64,000 bases of DNA from Ruthenibacterium lactatiformans (GTDB lineage: Bacteria > Bacillota > Clostridia > Oscillospirales > Ruminococcaceae). The DNA lies in contig NZ_JXXK01000016.1 in assembly GCF_000949455.1 (NCBI RefSeq), forward strand, positions 21,569-85,568, written 5' to 3'. The notes below the pieces were generated by a model. It saw only the letters and a list, made by a program, of their open reading frames with translations. It ran no database searches and had not been told where the DNA came from. Shown here piece after piece: positions 27,609-36,190 of the stretch. Position 1 is the first letter of the stretch. The number at the start of each line of letters is the position of its first letter. The translations under genes were made by a program, and so were the position numbers.

Positions 27609-27637
27609 ATTATAACGGATTGGAATCCATTTGAAAA
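27609..27637 (-). promoter_or_regulatory. Candidate promoter for the sigK-element recombinase
   Basis: Minus strand TTTTCA (27632-27637), 17-bp spacer, TATAAT (27609-27614). The -10 is perfect and the -35 weak, consistent with a gene needing activation. Confidence 0.4.
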
Positions 27638-27741
27638 GGTACCCAAGGGAAGAATCTGAAAATTTCTGCGGATAGTCAGAGGTTTTCGCGCGCTGATTGT
27701 GCCAGTTCGGAGCGCATCGCTCATGTGAATCAAGAAAATGA

Positions 27742-27770
27742 TTGATGAAATGAGTGATGCATGCTATAAT
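27742..27770 (+). promoter_or_regulatory. Promoter for the Fic gene
   Basis: TTGATG (27742-27747), 17-bp spacer, TATAAT (27765-27770), 31 bp upstream of the chosen ATG. The longer ORF starting at 27754 would overlap the -10 and can be dismissed. Confidence 0.7.
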
Positions 27771-27801
27771 ATGGACAATCAAACTACGCTGTGAGGTACT
27801 C

Positions 27802-28788
27802 ATGAAAAACAAACAGCCTCCGTTTCAAGTCACAAACAAAATGATCGCTGACGTTGCAGAAATCTCCGAGCTGACCGGAAGGCTTTCCGCGCACGATCAT
27901 CTCTCCAGCAATCCCAATCTGCGCCGCACCAACCGCATCCGCACCATTCACGGCTCCCTTGCCATTGAGCAGAACACCCTGAGTCTGGAACAGGTCACCG
28001 CTGTTCTGAACGGCAAACATGTTCTGGCTCCGCCCAAGGACATTGCCGAGGTCAAAAATGCCTATGAGATTTACGAGCGGCTGGACGAGCTTGACCCCTA
28101 CTCCGTGGACGACCTGCTGACCGCTCACGGTATCATGACTCGCGGGCTTGTAGAGGAGTCCGGCATGTTCCGCACGCGGCCTGTTGGCGTTGTAGATCAA
28201 GAGGGGCATGTCCTGCATTTTGGCACGCTGCCCCAGTATGTGCCTGATTTAGTCATGGAGCTGTTGGATTGGGCAAAGCACAGCGACCTGCACATGCTGA
28301 TCCGAAGCTGCGTGTTCCACTATGAGCTGGAGTTGATCCATCCCTTTGCAGACGGCAATGGCCGTGTTGGGCGGCTCTGGCATACGTTGCTGCTCTCCAA
28401 GTGGAATCCCGTGTTTTCATGGCTGCCGGTCGAGTCCATCATCCACGACCATCAGCAGGAATACTACGATGCCATCAATGCCAGCAACGATGCAGGCGAG
28501 TCCACCGCGTTCATCGAGTTTGTGCTCTCCGTCATCAAAGCATCGCTCATCGACGCCATCCATACGAGTGATGCAATGAGCGCCGGAAAAATGGACAAGA
28601 AAACTCTGCGCTGGCAGAAGATTGAGCAGTTCTTGCAGACGCATGAGTATATCATGAACGCCGATGTGCGGGAGCTGTGTGGGGTTTCGGCATCGACGGC
28701 GAATCGAATTTTGGTTGGGCTGGCGAACGAGGGAAAGCTATACAAAGCTCGCGCGAACGGGCATTGGGTGTATCAAGCGTCAAATTGA
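27802..28788 (+). CDS. Fic family protein (AMP-transferase type)
   Basis: A 328-residue Fic protein that probably transfers AMP to a target protein's hydroxyl side chain. The active-site motif HPFADGNGRVGR is intact at residues 180-191 with catalytic His180. An N-terminal SLAIEQN, close to the [S/T]xxxE[G/N] inhibitory helix, suggests autoinhibition (class II). A C-terminal winged-helix-like part (VRELCGVSASTANRILVGLANEGKLYKA) may bind DNA. GTGAGG precedes the ATG. It is a single-gene unit divergent from the recombinase. Such proteins act as toxins or regulators; the target is unknown. Confidence 0.88.
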   Translation: MKNKQPPFQVTNKMIADVAEISELTGRLSAHDHLSSNPNLRRTNRIRTIHGSLAIEQNTLSLEQVTAVLNGKHVLAPPKDIAEVKNAYEIYERLDELDPYSVDDLLTAHGIMTRGLVEESGMFRTRPVGVVDQEGHVLHFGTLPQYVPDLVMELLDWAKHSDLHMLIRSCVFHYELELIHPFADGNGRVGRLWHTLLLSKWNPVFSWLPVESIIHDHQQEYYDAINASNDAGESTAFIEFVLSVIKASLIDAIHTSDAMSAGKMDKKTLRWQKIEQFLQTHEYIMNADVRELCGVSASTANRILVGLANEGKLYKARANGHWVYQASN

Positions 28789-28821
28789 TACGAAAACCTG
28801 CCCACGATAGCCCAAAATCTT

Positions 28822-28867
28822 TTATACCCCTTTATACCCTTTTCAAAAGGGGTATAAAGGGGTATAA
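28822..28867. repeat. 18-bp inverted repeat built of tandem TTTATACCCC units
   Basis: TTATACCCCTTTATACCC on the left and its exact reverse complement on the right are separated by a short AT loop. Each arm contains two copies of the 10-bp word. It lies between the converging Fic and HTH genes, where a bidirectional terminator would be expected, but the stem is unusual for one. Confidence 0.75.
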
Positions 28868-28874
28868 CGCATGA

Positions 28875-29690
28875 TCACTGCCAATTCCGTTTCAGGATCT
28901 CACTTTTAAGATACAGCGTACTCTTTTCCGACGCTTTGATCGGATGAAGCTTTCCGCGTTTTGTCAGGTCGATGATATTCTGCCGGGAGCAGCCCAAGAT
29001 CTCCGCCGCTTCCGCTGCGTTGATGACTCTGTGGGCGGCAAAGTTCTGGAAATCAGCCGCCGTCAGAGGAACACTTTTGCCGATCCGGTAGAGCATCGTA
29101 TCCGAAACGGTCATGTTCACATCCCAAGCAACTCCGTATCCGCCCGTCTGCATCTGCACATTCTGAAAATAGTCCGGCTTCTTGAGAAGGATCTGAAACG
29201 CCTTCGTCTTTTCAAAGTGCTTCTGCAAATCGCACTTCTTCACCGCGCCATCCCGGAAAAACACCAGCAGACAATGATCCTCCAGCGGCAGAACATCCTC
29301 AATTCGCTTTGAAAAGCGCTTCGTAATTTCTTCCGGAAGCTCCTTTTCATCAATGGGAACGAGATAGTAATCGTCCTGCGCACACCGCCCCATCGCCAGC
29401 ATCAGGAGCGCATATTCGTCGTACTCCTTCAGATGATTATCGCGCAGAATCTCTCCGATGTTCTGACGGTCGGGCGGAACAATCCGCTGCTCCACCCAGA
29501 TTCTGCTCCAATAGGAATTGACGGTGGTTTCCCCGCGTTTTACAAAGGAATCCAGCAGCAGGGGCGTCTCCCATGCGTCTGCGCTCTCAGGCAGTTCAAT
29601 GTAGAATCGCTTTTCCTGCTCGTAATACAGGAGGTATGCCAGATCCTTCTGCTCCTGCGCCGATTCATCTCGAATTGCAAAAATCTTCAT
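28875..29690 (-). CDS. HTH/DUF2442-like partner of the HipA-like kinase
   Basis: A 271-residue soluble protein. The middle part (FFRDGAVKKCDLQKHFEK .. YGVAWDVNMTVSDTMLYRIGK) resembles the small DUF2442 domain. The C-terminal 50 residues look like a MerR/excisionase-type HTH (INAAEAAEILGCSRQNIIDLTKRGKLHPI). It overlaps the HipA-like gene by 26 bp and follows it in one transcript, which is how an antitoxin or regulatory partner would be placed. Family assignments are from memory and moderate; the pairing is inference. Confidence 0.7.
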   Translation of the reverse strand: MKIFAIRDESAQEQKDLAYLLYYEQEKRFYIELPESADAWETPLLLDSFVKRGETTVNSYWSRIWVEQRIVPPDRQNIGEILRDNHLKEYDEYALLMLAMGRCAQDDYYLVPIDEKELPEEITKRFSKRIEDVLPLEDHCLLVFFRDGAVKKCDLQKHFEKTKAFQILLKKPDYFQNVQMQTGGYGVAWDVNMTVSDTMLYRIGKSVPLTAADFQNFAAHRVINAAEAAEILGCSRQNIIDLTKRGKLHPIKASEKSTLYLKSEILKRNWQ

Positions 29691-30483
29691 ATGCGCACCA
29701 CCTTTTCCAGATCATTTCCCAGATTTTCTCCTGAAGCGGCTGAGAGATCACGCCGTCCAGTCCCTCCAGCAGAACCTGTTTGTCGCTCTCGTGAAGCGGC
29801 GTCAACTCCGGCATTTTGTCTTTCGGAATGATACGCAGGTTATCCCATGTGGACTTCGAGCCAATATAGTTGTTGCAGGGCTTGTCGGCCATCACATCAA
29901 ATTTTGCCGCCGCAGCATCGTCAGGGCAACTACAAAGCAGCGAAAGGCCGTGGTCAAACAGGGGCGCCAGACGAACTGTTTTCTTTCGACTGTTACGCAG
30001 CACCTCGATATTAGCGCCGTGGCGATCCCGGTTCAGAATCAGATAATCCACGACAAGCATCTGATAAATATAGTCTTCCCAGCCCATTCTGGAGCAAAAC
30101 TCCAGCGCAGATTCATCCGGCAAAGCCTCCAACTCCTTGTAGGCATCCAAGGCAATCTTTGATTCGCTCTTTGCCTTGAAATCCTCCGACGCGCAGAGAT
30201 ATACTTCATGCGTCTTGCCATCTACGGTCATGTCTGCGTGAATCAACTGGTACGACAAATGCGGAATTCCCAGTATCGTCAGCAGCCGGTCAACAATCAG
30301 CTCGTTCACGCACTCATGCCCAATGATGCCGCGTGCTTTATCAAAGTTGGAAAGCTTATAGTACGTCTTCTTTCCGCCGAGTTCGGAGTACGCTTTCAAA
30401 AAGGAACCTGCGGTTCCGGAAGAATTGCGATAGACAGACCACGACAAATACGTCAGGTCCTGCTTTTCTTTCATTAACTGCAT
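29665..30483 (-). CDS. HipA-like serine/threonine kinase
   Basis: A 272-residue protein with the HipA/PI3K-like catalytic core: NRDRHGANIEVL (residues 151-162) and the metal-binding LFDHGLSLL (176-184). Known HipA toxins phosphorylate aminoacyl-tRNA synthetases. This protein is shorter than E. coli HipA and lacks its N-terminal domain. The start is set at ATG 30483 (GAGGTGAAGG upstream), because the earlier GTG at 30519 lies inside the promoter spacer and cannot be in the message. Target and toxicity are unknown. Confidence 0.75.
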   Translation of the reverse strand: MQLMKEKQDLTYLSWSVYRNSSGTAGSFLKAYSELGGKKTYYKLSNFDKARGIIGHECVNELIVDRLLTILGIPHLSYQLIHADMTVDGKTHEVYLCASEDFKAKSESKIALDAYKELEALPDESALEFCSRMGWEDYIYQMLVVDYLILNRDRHGANIEVLRNSRKKTVRLAPLFDHGLSLLCSCPDDAAAAKFDVMADKPCNNYIGSKSTWDNLRIIPKDKMPELTPLHESDKQVLLEGLDGVISQPLQEKIWEMIWKRWCAYEDFCNSR

Positions 30484-30504
30484 GTGTACCTTCACCTCAA
30501 GATC

Positions 30505-30568
30505 ATTATATCTTTTCACTTGTCATACGTCAAGTTGATTTTTAGCGTACACCTTGTCGTATGACAAG
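30505..30568 (-). promoter_or_regulatory. Promoter with two palindromic operators in front of the HipA-like operon
   Basis: Minus strand TTGACG (30528-30533), 17-bp spacer, TATAAT (30505-30510). Two 16-bp sites overlap and flank it: CTTGTCATACGTCAAG (30519-30534) and the perfect palindrome CTTGTCGTATGACAAG (30553-30568), 34 bp apart centre to centre. A repressor bound there would block RNA polymerase; the HTH partner is the obvious candidate. Confidence 0.72.
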
Positions 30569-30590
30569 CTTACCCGATTTTGCGCCCGCA

Positions 30591-30627
30591 TAAAACCGCC
30601 GCTCTGACTAAAAATCAGGGCGGCGGT
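30591..30627 (-). terminator. Intrinsic terminator downstream of the PHP-ATPase gene
   Basis: Stem ACCGCCGCTCTGA/TCAGGGCGGCGGT (30595-30627) with one G-U, followed on the minus strand by TTTTAT. Confidence 0.85.
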
Positions 30628-30712
30628 AAGCAAGGATATCTAATTATCTTAATAAGCAAATGTGCGTCATATGTTATTGCCCAGAAAGAAATTTCCTTAT
30701 GCAGAACGTTTA

Positions 30713-33517
30713 TTACCCTTTTATGTTATACTTATTTTTTCGCTTTGCGAACGCTTTTTCGCCACCTTCCAATATATCGCAGATATGCTGTTGTATTCCC
30801 TGAGCATTTAATATGCCATGGATAATCGTTCCGGAATCATCGTAAACTGGCAAATCATCCTCTATTGACCCCGTCCGATATTCAAAACGAAATTTATTGT
30901 TTGGCGTAGTATTTCCCTGCTGATTTGCAACAATCACCTGCTCTGCGTCTCCAGAAACAACAACGTTTGCATTATGTGTGACAACGATAATTTGTCGTTC
31001 TATTTTTTTCTTTTTGATAAAGGTAATTAAATCGTCGCTGATTGATTTGTTGTCTAAGTCATCTTCAGGTTGGTCAATCAGAATTGGAGATTTGCTTTCA
31101 GCCAAACTAATCAGTAGTTTAAGCAAAACTAAGGCTTTCTTTCCGGGAGACATCTCATCAATTAAGTCGTCCCCCATTTTGACGTTGTAAGTAACATTAT
31201 ACCAATTATCCAATATGCTTCTGAGCGCACTTTCCGGTGTAAAGCTCTTTGAAAAAGGAATTGTTTGATTTAAGCATGCCTTAATCAGTTTTTCTAAAGC
31301 AGTTTCGTCAAATTGATCTATATTGAAGTCTTCAACATTAATAATGTCTTTTTTTGACTTCAATACCCTATTATCAAATAGTTGCTTTATTCTTTGGCAA
31401 AAAGCTTCAGTTCGGAATGGAATAAGAACTGAAAAGGTTAATTCACTACCTTCATTTAAACTGCTTCCTTCGCCATTGACACTGGCTGCATACCGTTCTT
31501 GAATATCATCATATCTTTTAAAAGTCTGAACCAAATCTGATATAATCTCGTTGAGTTCTTCGCTCTTTTCATCAATTTTCCTATCGTAGTCTCTAAATAT
31601 TAGTAACCTCTGCTCCTCTTCCTGAATCCGCTTAGACAATTCAGCGATAGCCTCATTACTCTCAACTTGTTCTTTCAACTCATCGACCACGATCTCACTA
31701 TTTCTCATGTCCGTAACAGTTTTTTCCCGCTTAGTCTGGTACTTTTGGATTATTTTAAGCTTATATTCCTTCCATAACTCGTCTGCTTTTTCTTTAATCA
31801 TTGATACCGCATCCGAAATATCTTTCCGAACATCATCGCTCATGGCTTTATCCGTCTCAACGGGAATAACCACGGAGACAATTGAGTCAACAATGGAAAT
31901 GTCATTTTCAATTGTCTGAAGTTGCACATTGAGTTTAGTCAATTCGGATACGGCAGTGTCATATTTTGAAATATCCTCCTCTGATATTGAAAGCTCTTTG
32001 GATTCGATTTCTTTTTGCTTTTTTAGGCCGTCAAGCTGTTTTTCAATTCCTGCGCGAGATCCTATTTCTGCCATCTCTTTTTTAATACTCTGAATCTCCT
32101 CATTAATTTGGACAGCATCATATATTCTCTTATCCAGAGAAGGCTTATACTCCCGAATTTCTTTCAGCATCTGCTCATGACTTATTCGAGCATTATCGTT
32201 TTGCAGTATAATTTCTTCGATGATGTTGTCTATTTCGGTTTTTTCTTCATTTTCATCAGACAGTTGATTTAAGTATGTTTGAGGAATATATACAATTTTA
32301 TGAGAGTCATTTTGTACACCTGTTTCGTTCACCTCACCATCTTTCCAAAACACCTTAACCTTCGTTAACACACGAGTTTTTGTTTTTGATTTCTCCGTTT
32401 TTTCCTCAACTTGATTTTTATCTATGGTTAAAGCAAGGTTATGAAGCAATATTGACTTTCCCGTCGATTTTCCACCAATGATACAAGACAACTTATCGTT
32501 AAATTGTATCGGCTCAGGGGAAAAGTCCGGATCATCAATTACGATACGATCAATCACGTGATAATTGGACTTTTCTTCCGGCATAAGAGGCGAAATTCTC
32601 ACTCTGTCTTTCGGTTCGTAAAGTACCTGTTTGAGGCCATTAAATGAGGGGTCTGATTTTATCCAGCAATAACGTTGATTATCCGGCTCAAATAACTTGG
32701 CATTTGTGTGCGCGTCACATCCATGAAAACATGGCTTCAGAGAACCGCATTTTCTAATAACTTCATCAGGCGAGTCACTCTTTTCGCCAAGGAAATATGA
32801 TATATCACTAGGATTTCCAGAAAAAATGGCATCTACAAATTGGTATATTGATTGTCTTGTGGCGTCAAAGTCGGATGGATTCGCTTCAATATGTGAAAAA
32901 CTGTTTGCTGCCCCGGTTACTCCGTCATTACTGCTGTTTGAAACAATTATGATTGTATTTTCACGCAGTTCTGGATCATTGGAAAAAAGTTTTTTTAGCG
33001 AATCTACAGAAGGGATAAACTGTCCAACGCCTTTTAAATACGCCGCATCTTCGGCCAAAGACGAATCTAATGCTTTCCCAAGCGAGATTAATTGCGCCTT
33101 TGTCGCGGAATACGGACGACCATTATACTCAAAGGAGAGCTTGGAGAAAAATCGATCTTCCAGTTCATCAACTACTACAGGATTAAACAAGAAGTGTATA
33201 TTAATTCCTTCGTTTCGTGACATTGGAGTCATTCGCAGTTCAACATTTGGAATCACCAATTTAATTGTACCTGGCAACCTTTTTTCAGCGATGACTTTTT
33301 TATAATTTTCTATTGAAAGATAGTCCGTAATTCCAATAGAAACTATTGATTTGACTTTATCGCTTCCGTCTCCAACGTAGTCTAATATACTTCTATAAAA
33401 ACCGTACCAGCGTTCCTCTATGGTTGTTCCTTCGTACTGGTCATTTTTATTTGTACCAGGAGTATGTACATGTAGATCCCATCTTCTCCACTCAGAGCCT
33501 CTTAAATATTCGTTCAT
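30713..33517 (-). CDS. PHP-domain plus SMC-like ATPase (TrlF-type)
   Basis: A 934-residue protein. The N-terminal PHP phosphoesterase-like domain shows DLHVHTPG (residues 14-21) and CDAHTN (267-272). An SMC/RecN-type ATPase follows, with Walker A GGKSTGKS at 348-355, long coiled-coil arms (about 430-700), and a Walker B/D-loop pair ILIDQPEDDLDNKSISDDL near the end. The combination matches what I know as TrlF-family ATPases, reported in defence contexts. AAGGAGAAATAGAA precedes the ATG. It begins 12 bp after the sbcC stop, so it probably belonged to an sbcD-sbcC operon. The ICE in sbcC cuts it off from that promoter. Confidence 0.8.
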   Translation of the reverse strand: MNEYLRGSEWRRWDLHVHTPGTNKNDQYEGTTIEERWYGFYRSILDYVGDGSDKVKSIVSIGITDYLSIENYKKVIAEKRLPGTIKLVIPNVELRMTPMSRNEGINIHFLFNPVVVDELEDRFFSKLSFEYNGRPYSATKAQLISLGKALDSSLAEDAAYLKGVGQFIPSVDSLKKLFSNDPELRENTIIIVSNSSNDGVTGAANSFSHIEANPSDFDATRQSIYQFVDAIFSGNPSDISYFLGEKSDSPDEVIRKCGSLKPCFHGCDAHTNAKLFEPDNQRYCWIKSDPSFNGLKQVLYEPKDRVRISPLMPEEKSNYHVIDRIVIDDPDFSPEPIQFNDKLSCIIGGKSTGKSILLHNLALTIDKNQVEEKTEKSKTKTRVLTKVKVFWKDGEVNETGVQNDSHKIVYIPQTYLNQLSDENEEKTEIDNIIEEIILQNDNARISHEQMLKEIREYKPSLDKRIYDAVQINEEIQSIKKEMAEIGSRAGIEKQLDGLKKQKEIESKELSISEEDISKYDTAVSELTKLNVQLQTIENDISIVDSIVSVVIPVETDKAMSDDVRKDISDAVSMIKEKADELWKEYKLKIIQKYQTKREKTVTDMRNSEIVVDELKEQVESNEAIAELSKRIQEEEQRLLIFRDYDRKIDEKSEELNEIISDLVQTFKRYDDIQERYAASVNGEGSSLNEGSELTFSVLIPFRTEAFCQRIKQLFDNRVLKSKKDIINVEDFNIDQFDETALEKLIKACLNQTIPFSKSFTPESALRSILDNWYNVTYNVKMGDDLIDEMSPGKKALVLLKLLISLAESKSPILIDQPEDDLDNKSISDDLITFIKKKKIERQIIVVTHNANVVVSGDAEQVIVANQQGNTTPNNKFRFEYRTGSIEDDLPVYDDSGTIIHGILNAQGIQQHICDILEGGEKAFAKRKNKYNIKG

Positions 33518-33529
33518 TTCTATTTCTCC

Positions 33530-33961
33530 TTAGGTAACAATATTCGCCTTGCTTCCGCCCGACTTCTCTTTTTCAACAACAATTTGTTTATCGATACGAT
33601 TTTTCAAGTCAACAACATGAGAAATAATACCAACAAGCCGATTTCCATCAGCCAAACCAGAAAGAGCTTTCATTGCTTGATCCAAGGATTCTTCGTCAAG
33701 AGAGCCAAATCCTTCGTCAACAAACATGGTATCAAGCTTAACACCACCGGCAGATGCTTGGATCTCATCAGAGAGTCCCAGTGCAAGCGAGAGCGACGCC
33801 TTGAAGGATTCACCACCCGAAAGTGTCTTTACACTTCTTTCTGTGCCGTTGTAATGGTCAATAACGTCAAGATCGAGTCCGCTTTGGCTACGGTTATTCT
33901 CGGCTTCTTTTCGACGTTTCAGCTCATACTGTCCTCCGGACATAATCATAAAGCGAGTATT
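33530..33961 (-). pseudogene. sbcC: sbcC, C-terminal fragment (split by ICE insertion)
   Basis: 143 codons of the SbcC nuclease-complex ATPase: FMIMSGGQYELKRRKEAENN, the ABC signature LSGGESFKASLSLALGL and Walker B DTMFVDEGFGSLDEESL. The N-terminal part lies at 61583-63916. The codon AAT at the break joins the two halves in frame, so precise excision of the ICE would restore a gene of about 921 residues. As it stands the fragment lacks Walker A and cannot be an active ATPase alone. Confidence 0.92.
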
Positions 33962-33975
33962 GCAACGGTGTACAA
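33953..33975. other. ICE left attachment site
   Basis: sbcC sequence GCGAGTA, the central TT (33960-33961), then the element end GCAA-CGGTGTACAA. Removing the element joins GCGAGTA-TT-GGCACGTGC, an intact sbcC reading frame. The inverted-repeat arm CGGTGTACAA pairs with TTGTACACCG at the other end. Confidence 0.85.
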
Positions 33976-34024
33976 AGGGAACATAATAAAAAACTTAATA
34001 ATGGACTGCCAATCTTACACAAAG

Positions 34025-34057
34025 TACCGCCCAAACGAGACTACGGGCGGTATTTTT
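34025..34057 (+). terminator. Intrinsic terminator at the ICE left end
   Basis: TACCGCCC/GGGCGGTA stem (34025-34052) followed by TTTTT. It lies upstream of the first ICE gene, so it either insulates the element from outside transcription or attenuates a leader transcript. Confidence 0.8.
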
Positions 34058-34150
34058 GTATCATGGCGGAGAAAGGAGGAACTTCCCACGGGGGCTTGAC
34101 TGAAAAGTTGAGCCTCTTTTTTCATGCCAAAAAACAGGAGGTAAATGCTT

Positions 34151-35524
34151 ATGGCAGATGATAAAACCACAAAAACGCCGGAACAGCCGGTAACGGATAG
34201 CGGGCCGGGCAAGGAAACGCCTCCCGCTCCCCCAAAAGAGCCGGAGAAGGTTTCCGTTTCTCCGGAGCCGGAAAAAAAGACGGAACCGGAGGTAAAGAAC
34301 CCGCAGGTTTCCGTCTATAACTTCGCTGAAATTATGAAGGAAAAGAAGGTCGAGGAACGGGCGGCAGCTCCCAGCGGGGAAAAGCCTGCCCCGGCAAAAA
34401 CGGAAAAACCGGAAAAGCAGCCGGAGGCTCCGAAGAAAGCGGAGGAAAAACCCAAAGAGCCGGAACAGCCGAAGCGCCGGGGCCGTCCCCCGAAAGCAGA
34501 TAAGGACAAGGCCGCAACCCCGAAGCCCAAAGCTCCCGCACAGAAACCGGAAAATGCGGTCAAAAAAGAACCGGAGAAAAAAACGGCGCCAACGGTACAG
34601 GCCGCTCCCGCTCCGAAGGAACCCGAAAAACCGAAGGATGCACCACGCCGGGGCAAGGAACAGATCGTCTATATCAAGCTGAACGATCTTCACGCCTTCA
34701 AGAACCATCCCTTTGAGGTTCGGGATGATGAAGAAATGCGGGCTATGGTGTCCAGCGTCAAGGACAAGGGCGTGACCCAGCCCGCTATCGTCCGTCCCCG
34801 TGAGGATGGCGGCTATGAGATCGTGTCCGGCCACCGCCGCCAGAAGGCCAGCGAGCTTGCCGGATATGCGGATATGCCCTGTATTGTTCGCAATCTGACG
34901 GACGATGAAGCCATCACGCAGATGGTCGAGGACAATCTCAACCAGCGTGAAGAAATCCTCCCCAGTGAACGGGCCAAAGCCTTGAAAATGCAGCTTGAGG
35001 CCATCAAGCACCAGGGCTCCCGCACTTCGGGCCAGATTGACCCGAAGGACGCAGGAAAACGCTCCAACGAAATTGTAGCCGAGCGCAATAAGATGGCGGT
35101 CAAGCAGGTGCAGCGGTATATCCGGCTCAATGAGCTGGTTCCCGACCTGATGAAGCTGATGGATGAAAAAAAGCTGGGCTTTACTACGGCGGTGGAGCTT
35201 TCCTATATCGGCAGGAAGAACCAGAACTATATCGCCGTCGCCATTGACAGCCAGCAGTCCTCGCCTTCACAGGCGCAGGCAAAGCGTATGCGTGAGCTGG
35301 ACGAAAAGAAGCTGCTCAACGGGGATGTGATCGACGGCATTATGATGGAGGACAAAAAGGAGGTAGACAAAGTGATTTTGACAGGTGCGGAACTGAGCAA
35401 GTATTTCGGCAAGGAAACTACGCCGAGGGAAATGAAGGACCAGATCATCAAGCTGCTGGACGACTGGAAGGGTCAGCAGAAGGAACATGAAAAGCCGGAG
35501 AAGAAAACCGAACAGGAAAAGTAA
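34151..35524 (+). CDS. ParB-like nuclease/partition-domain protein
   Basis: A 457-residue protein. The first 165 residues are low-complexity, rich in Pro, Glu, Lys and Ala. A ParB N-terminal domain follows (IVYIKLNDLHAFKNHPFEV .. VSGHRRQKASELAG .. MVEDNLNQREEILPSERA) and an HTH-like segment. Such proteins load on specific DNA sites using CTP in partition systems. In Tn1549-type ICEs the protein opens the transfer region. ATG at 34151 is set 9 bp after AGGAGG. One 23-bp hairpin repeat (35025-35047) is inside the coding sequence as TSGQIDPK. Confidence 0.85.
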   Translation: MADDKTTKTPEQPVTDSGPGKETPPAPPKEPEKVSVSPEPEKKTEPEVKNPQVSVYNFAEIMKEKKVEERAAAPSGEKPAPAKTEKPEKQPEAPKKAEEKPKEPEQPKRRGRPPKADKDKAATPKPKAPAQKPENAVKKEPEKKTAPTVQAAPAPKEPEKPKDAPRRGKEQIVYIKLNDLHAFKNHPFEVRDDEEMRAMVSSVKDKGVTQPAIVRPREDGGYEIVSGHRRQKASELAGYADMPCIVRNLTDDEAITQMVEDNLNQREEILPSERAKALKMQLEAIKHQGSRTSGQIDPKDAGKRSNEIVAERNKMAVKQVQRYIRLNELVPDLMKLMDEKKLGFTTAVELSYIGRKNQNYIAVAIDSQQSSPSQAQAKRMRELDEKKLLNGDVIDGIMMEDKKEVDKVILTGAELSKYFGKETTPREMKDQIIKLLDDWKGQQKEHEKPEKKTEQEK

Positions 35525-35833
35525 GCCCAAACTTCGGGTCAGCATGGCCCGAGGATTGCGGGGCTCTGCCCCGCGCCCCGAAGCTCTGGAGATATAAATT
35601 ATTCCCCGTCGCCAGTTATTCCGTAGCATAGCCGGGAAAATCAGTCAAGGGCAGCGCCGCCGCAGGCGGTGCCAGAGGCACCCTTGACGGATTTCTCCCG
35701 GTTATGCTTTTTCCCGGTCAAGCGACGGGGATATAAATTCTCCAGAGCCGTTCCCCTTCCCGGGGGAAGGGGCGGAGGGGTTGGGCGAACTCTTGCTTTT
35801 CCCTAAACCAAAACAGAAATGGAGGCTCAACCA
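35525..35833. other. Palindrome-dense non-coding region (oriT or regulatory candidate)
   Basis: No gene. Four structures follow one another: the 23-bp ICE hairpin (35532-35554); a perfect GCGGGGC/GCCCCGC hairpin (35558-35574); a long imperfect inverted repeat spanning 35583-35748; and a perfect CCCCTTCCC/GGGAAGGGG hairpin (35753-35772). The long repeat has arms GCTCTGGAGA, TCCCCGTCGC, AGCATA-CCGGGA and GTCAAGGG against their complements. Such density is typical of transfer origins or structured RNAs. Confidence 0.75.
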
Positions 35834-36190
35834 ATGAAACGACCTTTAGCGTACCTGACCGCCGCATGGAGCGGCGAGCCGGATGTTGATATGGAGCTGG
35901 CGGCCCACTACTGCCGTCTTGCTTATGAGGCGGGCTTTTCCCCGATCTGCCCGCTCTTGTATCTGCCGCTGTTTTTGAATGACAGCGTTCCCGAGGAACA
36001 CAAGGCCGGGATTGATATGCGCCGGGATATGCTGCGGCGCTCCCACACCCTGATCGTCTGCGGCAGCGCTGTGGATGAGGATGTAAAAAACGATATTGCG
36101 GTTGCCGGGCGGCTGGGCATTGCGGCGACCACACTGGAAGGGGTGCTTGCCGTGAAGGGACACGGCACCCCGGGCCATGCCGGACATTAA
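35834..36190 (+). CDS. DUF4406-like protein (nucleoside deoxyribosyltransferase fold)
   Basis: A 118-residue cytoplasmic protein. RPLAYLTAAWSG, the cluster of conserved residues in PICPLLYLPLF and the MRRDMLRRSHTLIVCG pattern resemble the DUF4406/nucleoside 2-deoxyribosyltransferase-like family common in ICEs and phages. ATG at 35834 follows GGAGG. Its 3' end overlaps the methyltransferase gene by 14 bp. The substrate is unknown. Confidence 0.6.
   Translation: MKRPLAYLTAAWSGEPDVDMELAAHYCRLAYEAGFSPICPLLYLPLFLNDSVPEEHKAGIDMRRDMLRRSHTLIVCGSAVDEDVKNDIAVAGRLGIAATTLEGVLAVKGHGTPGHAGH

Noticed and set aside
30484..30519. GTG 30519 as start of the HipA-like kinase
   Set aside because: It lies between the -35 and -10 of the operon's own promoter, so it would not be in the message.
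33530..33961. The short SbcC-like ORF as an independent ABC protein
   Set aside because: It lacks Walker A and continues exactly where the fragment at 61583-63916 breaks off, so it is the other half of one gene.
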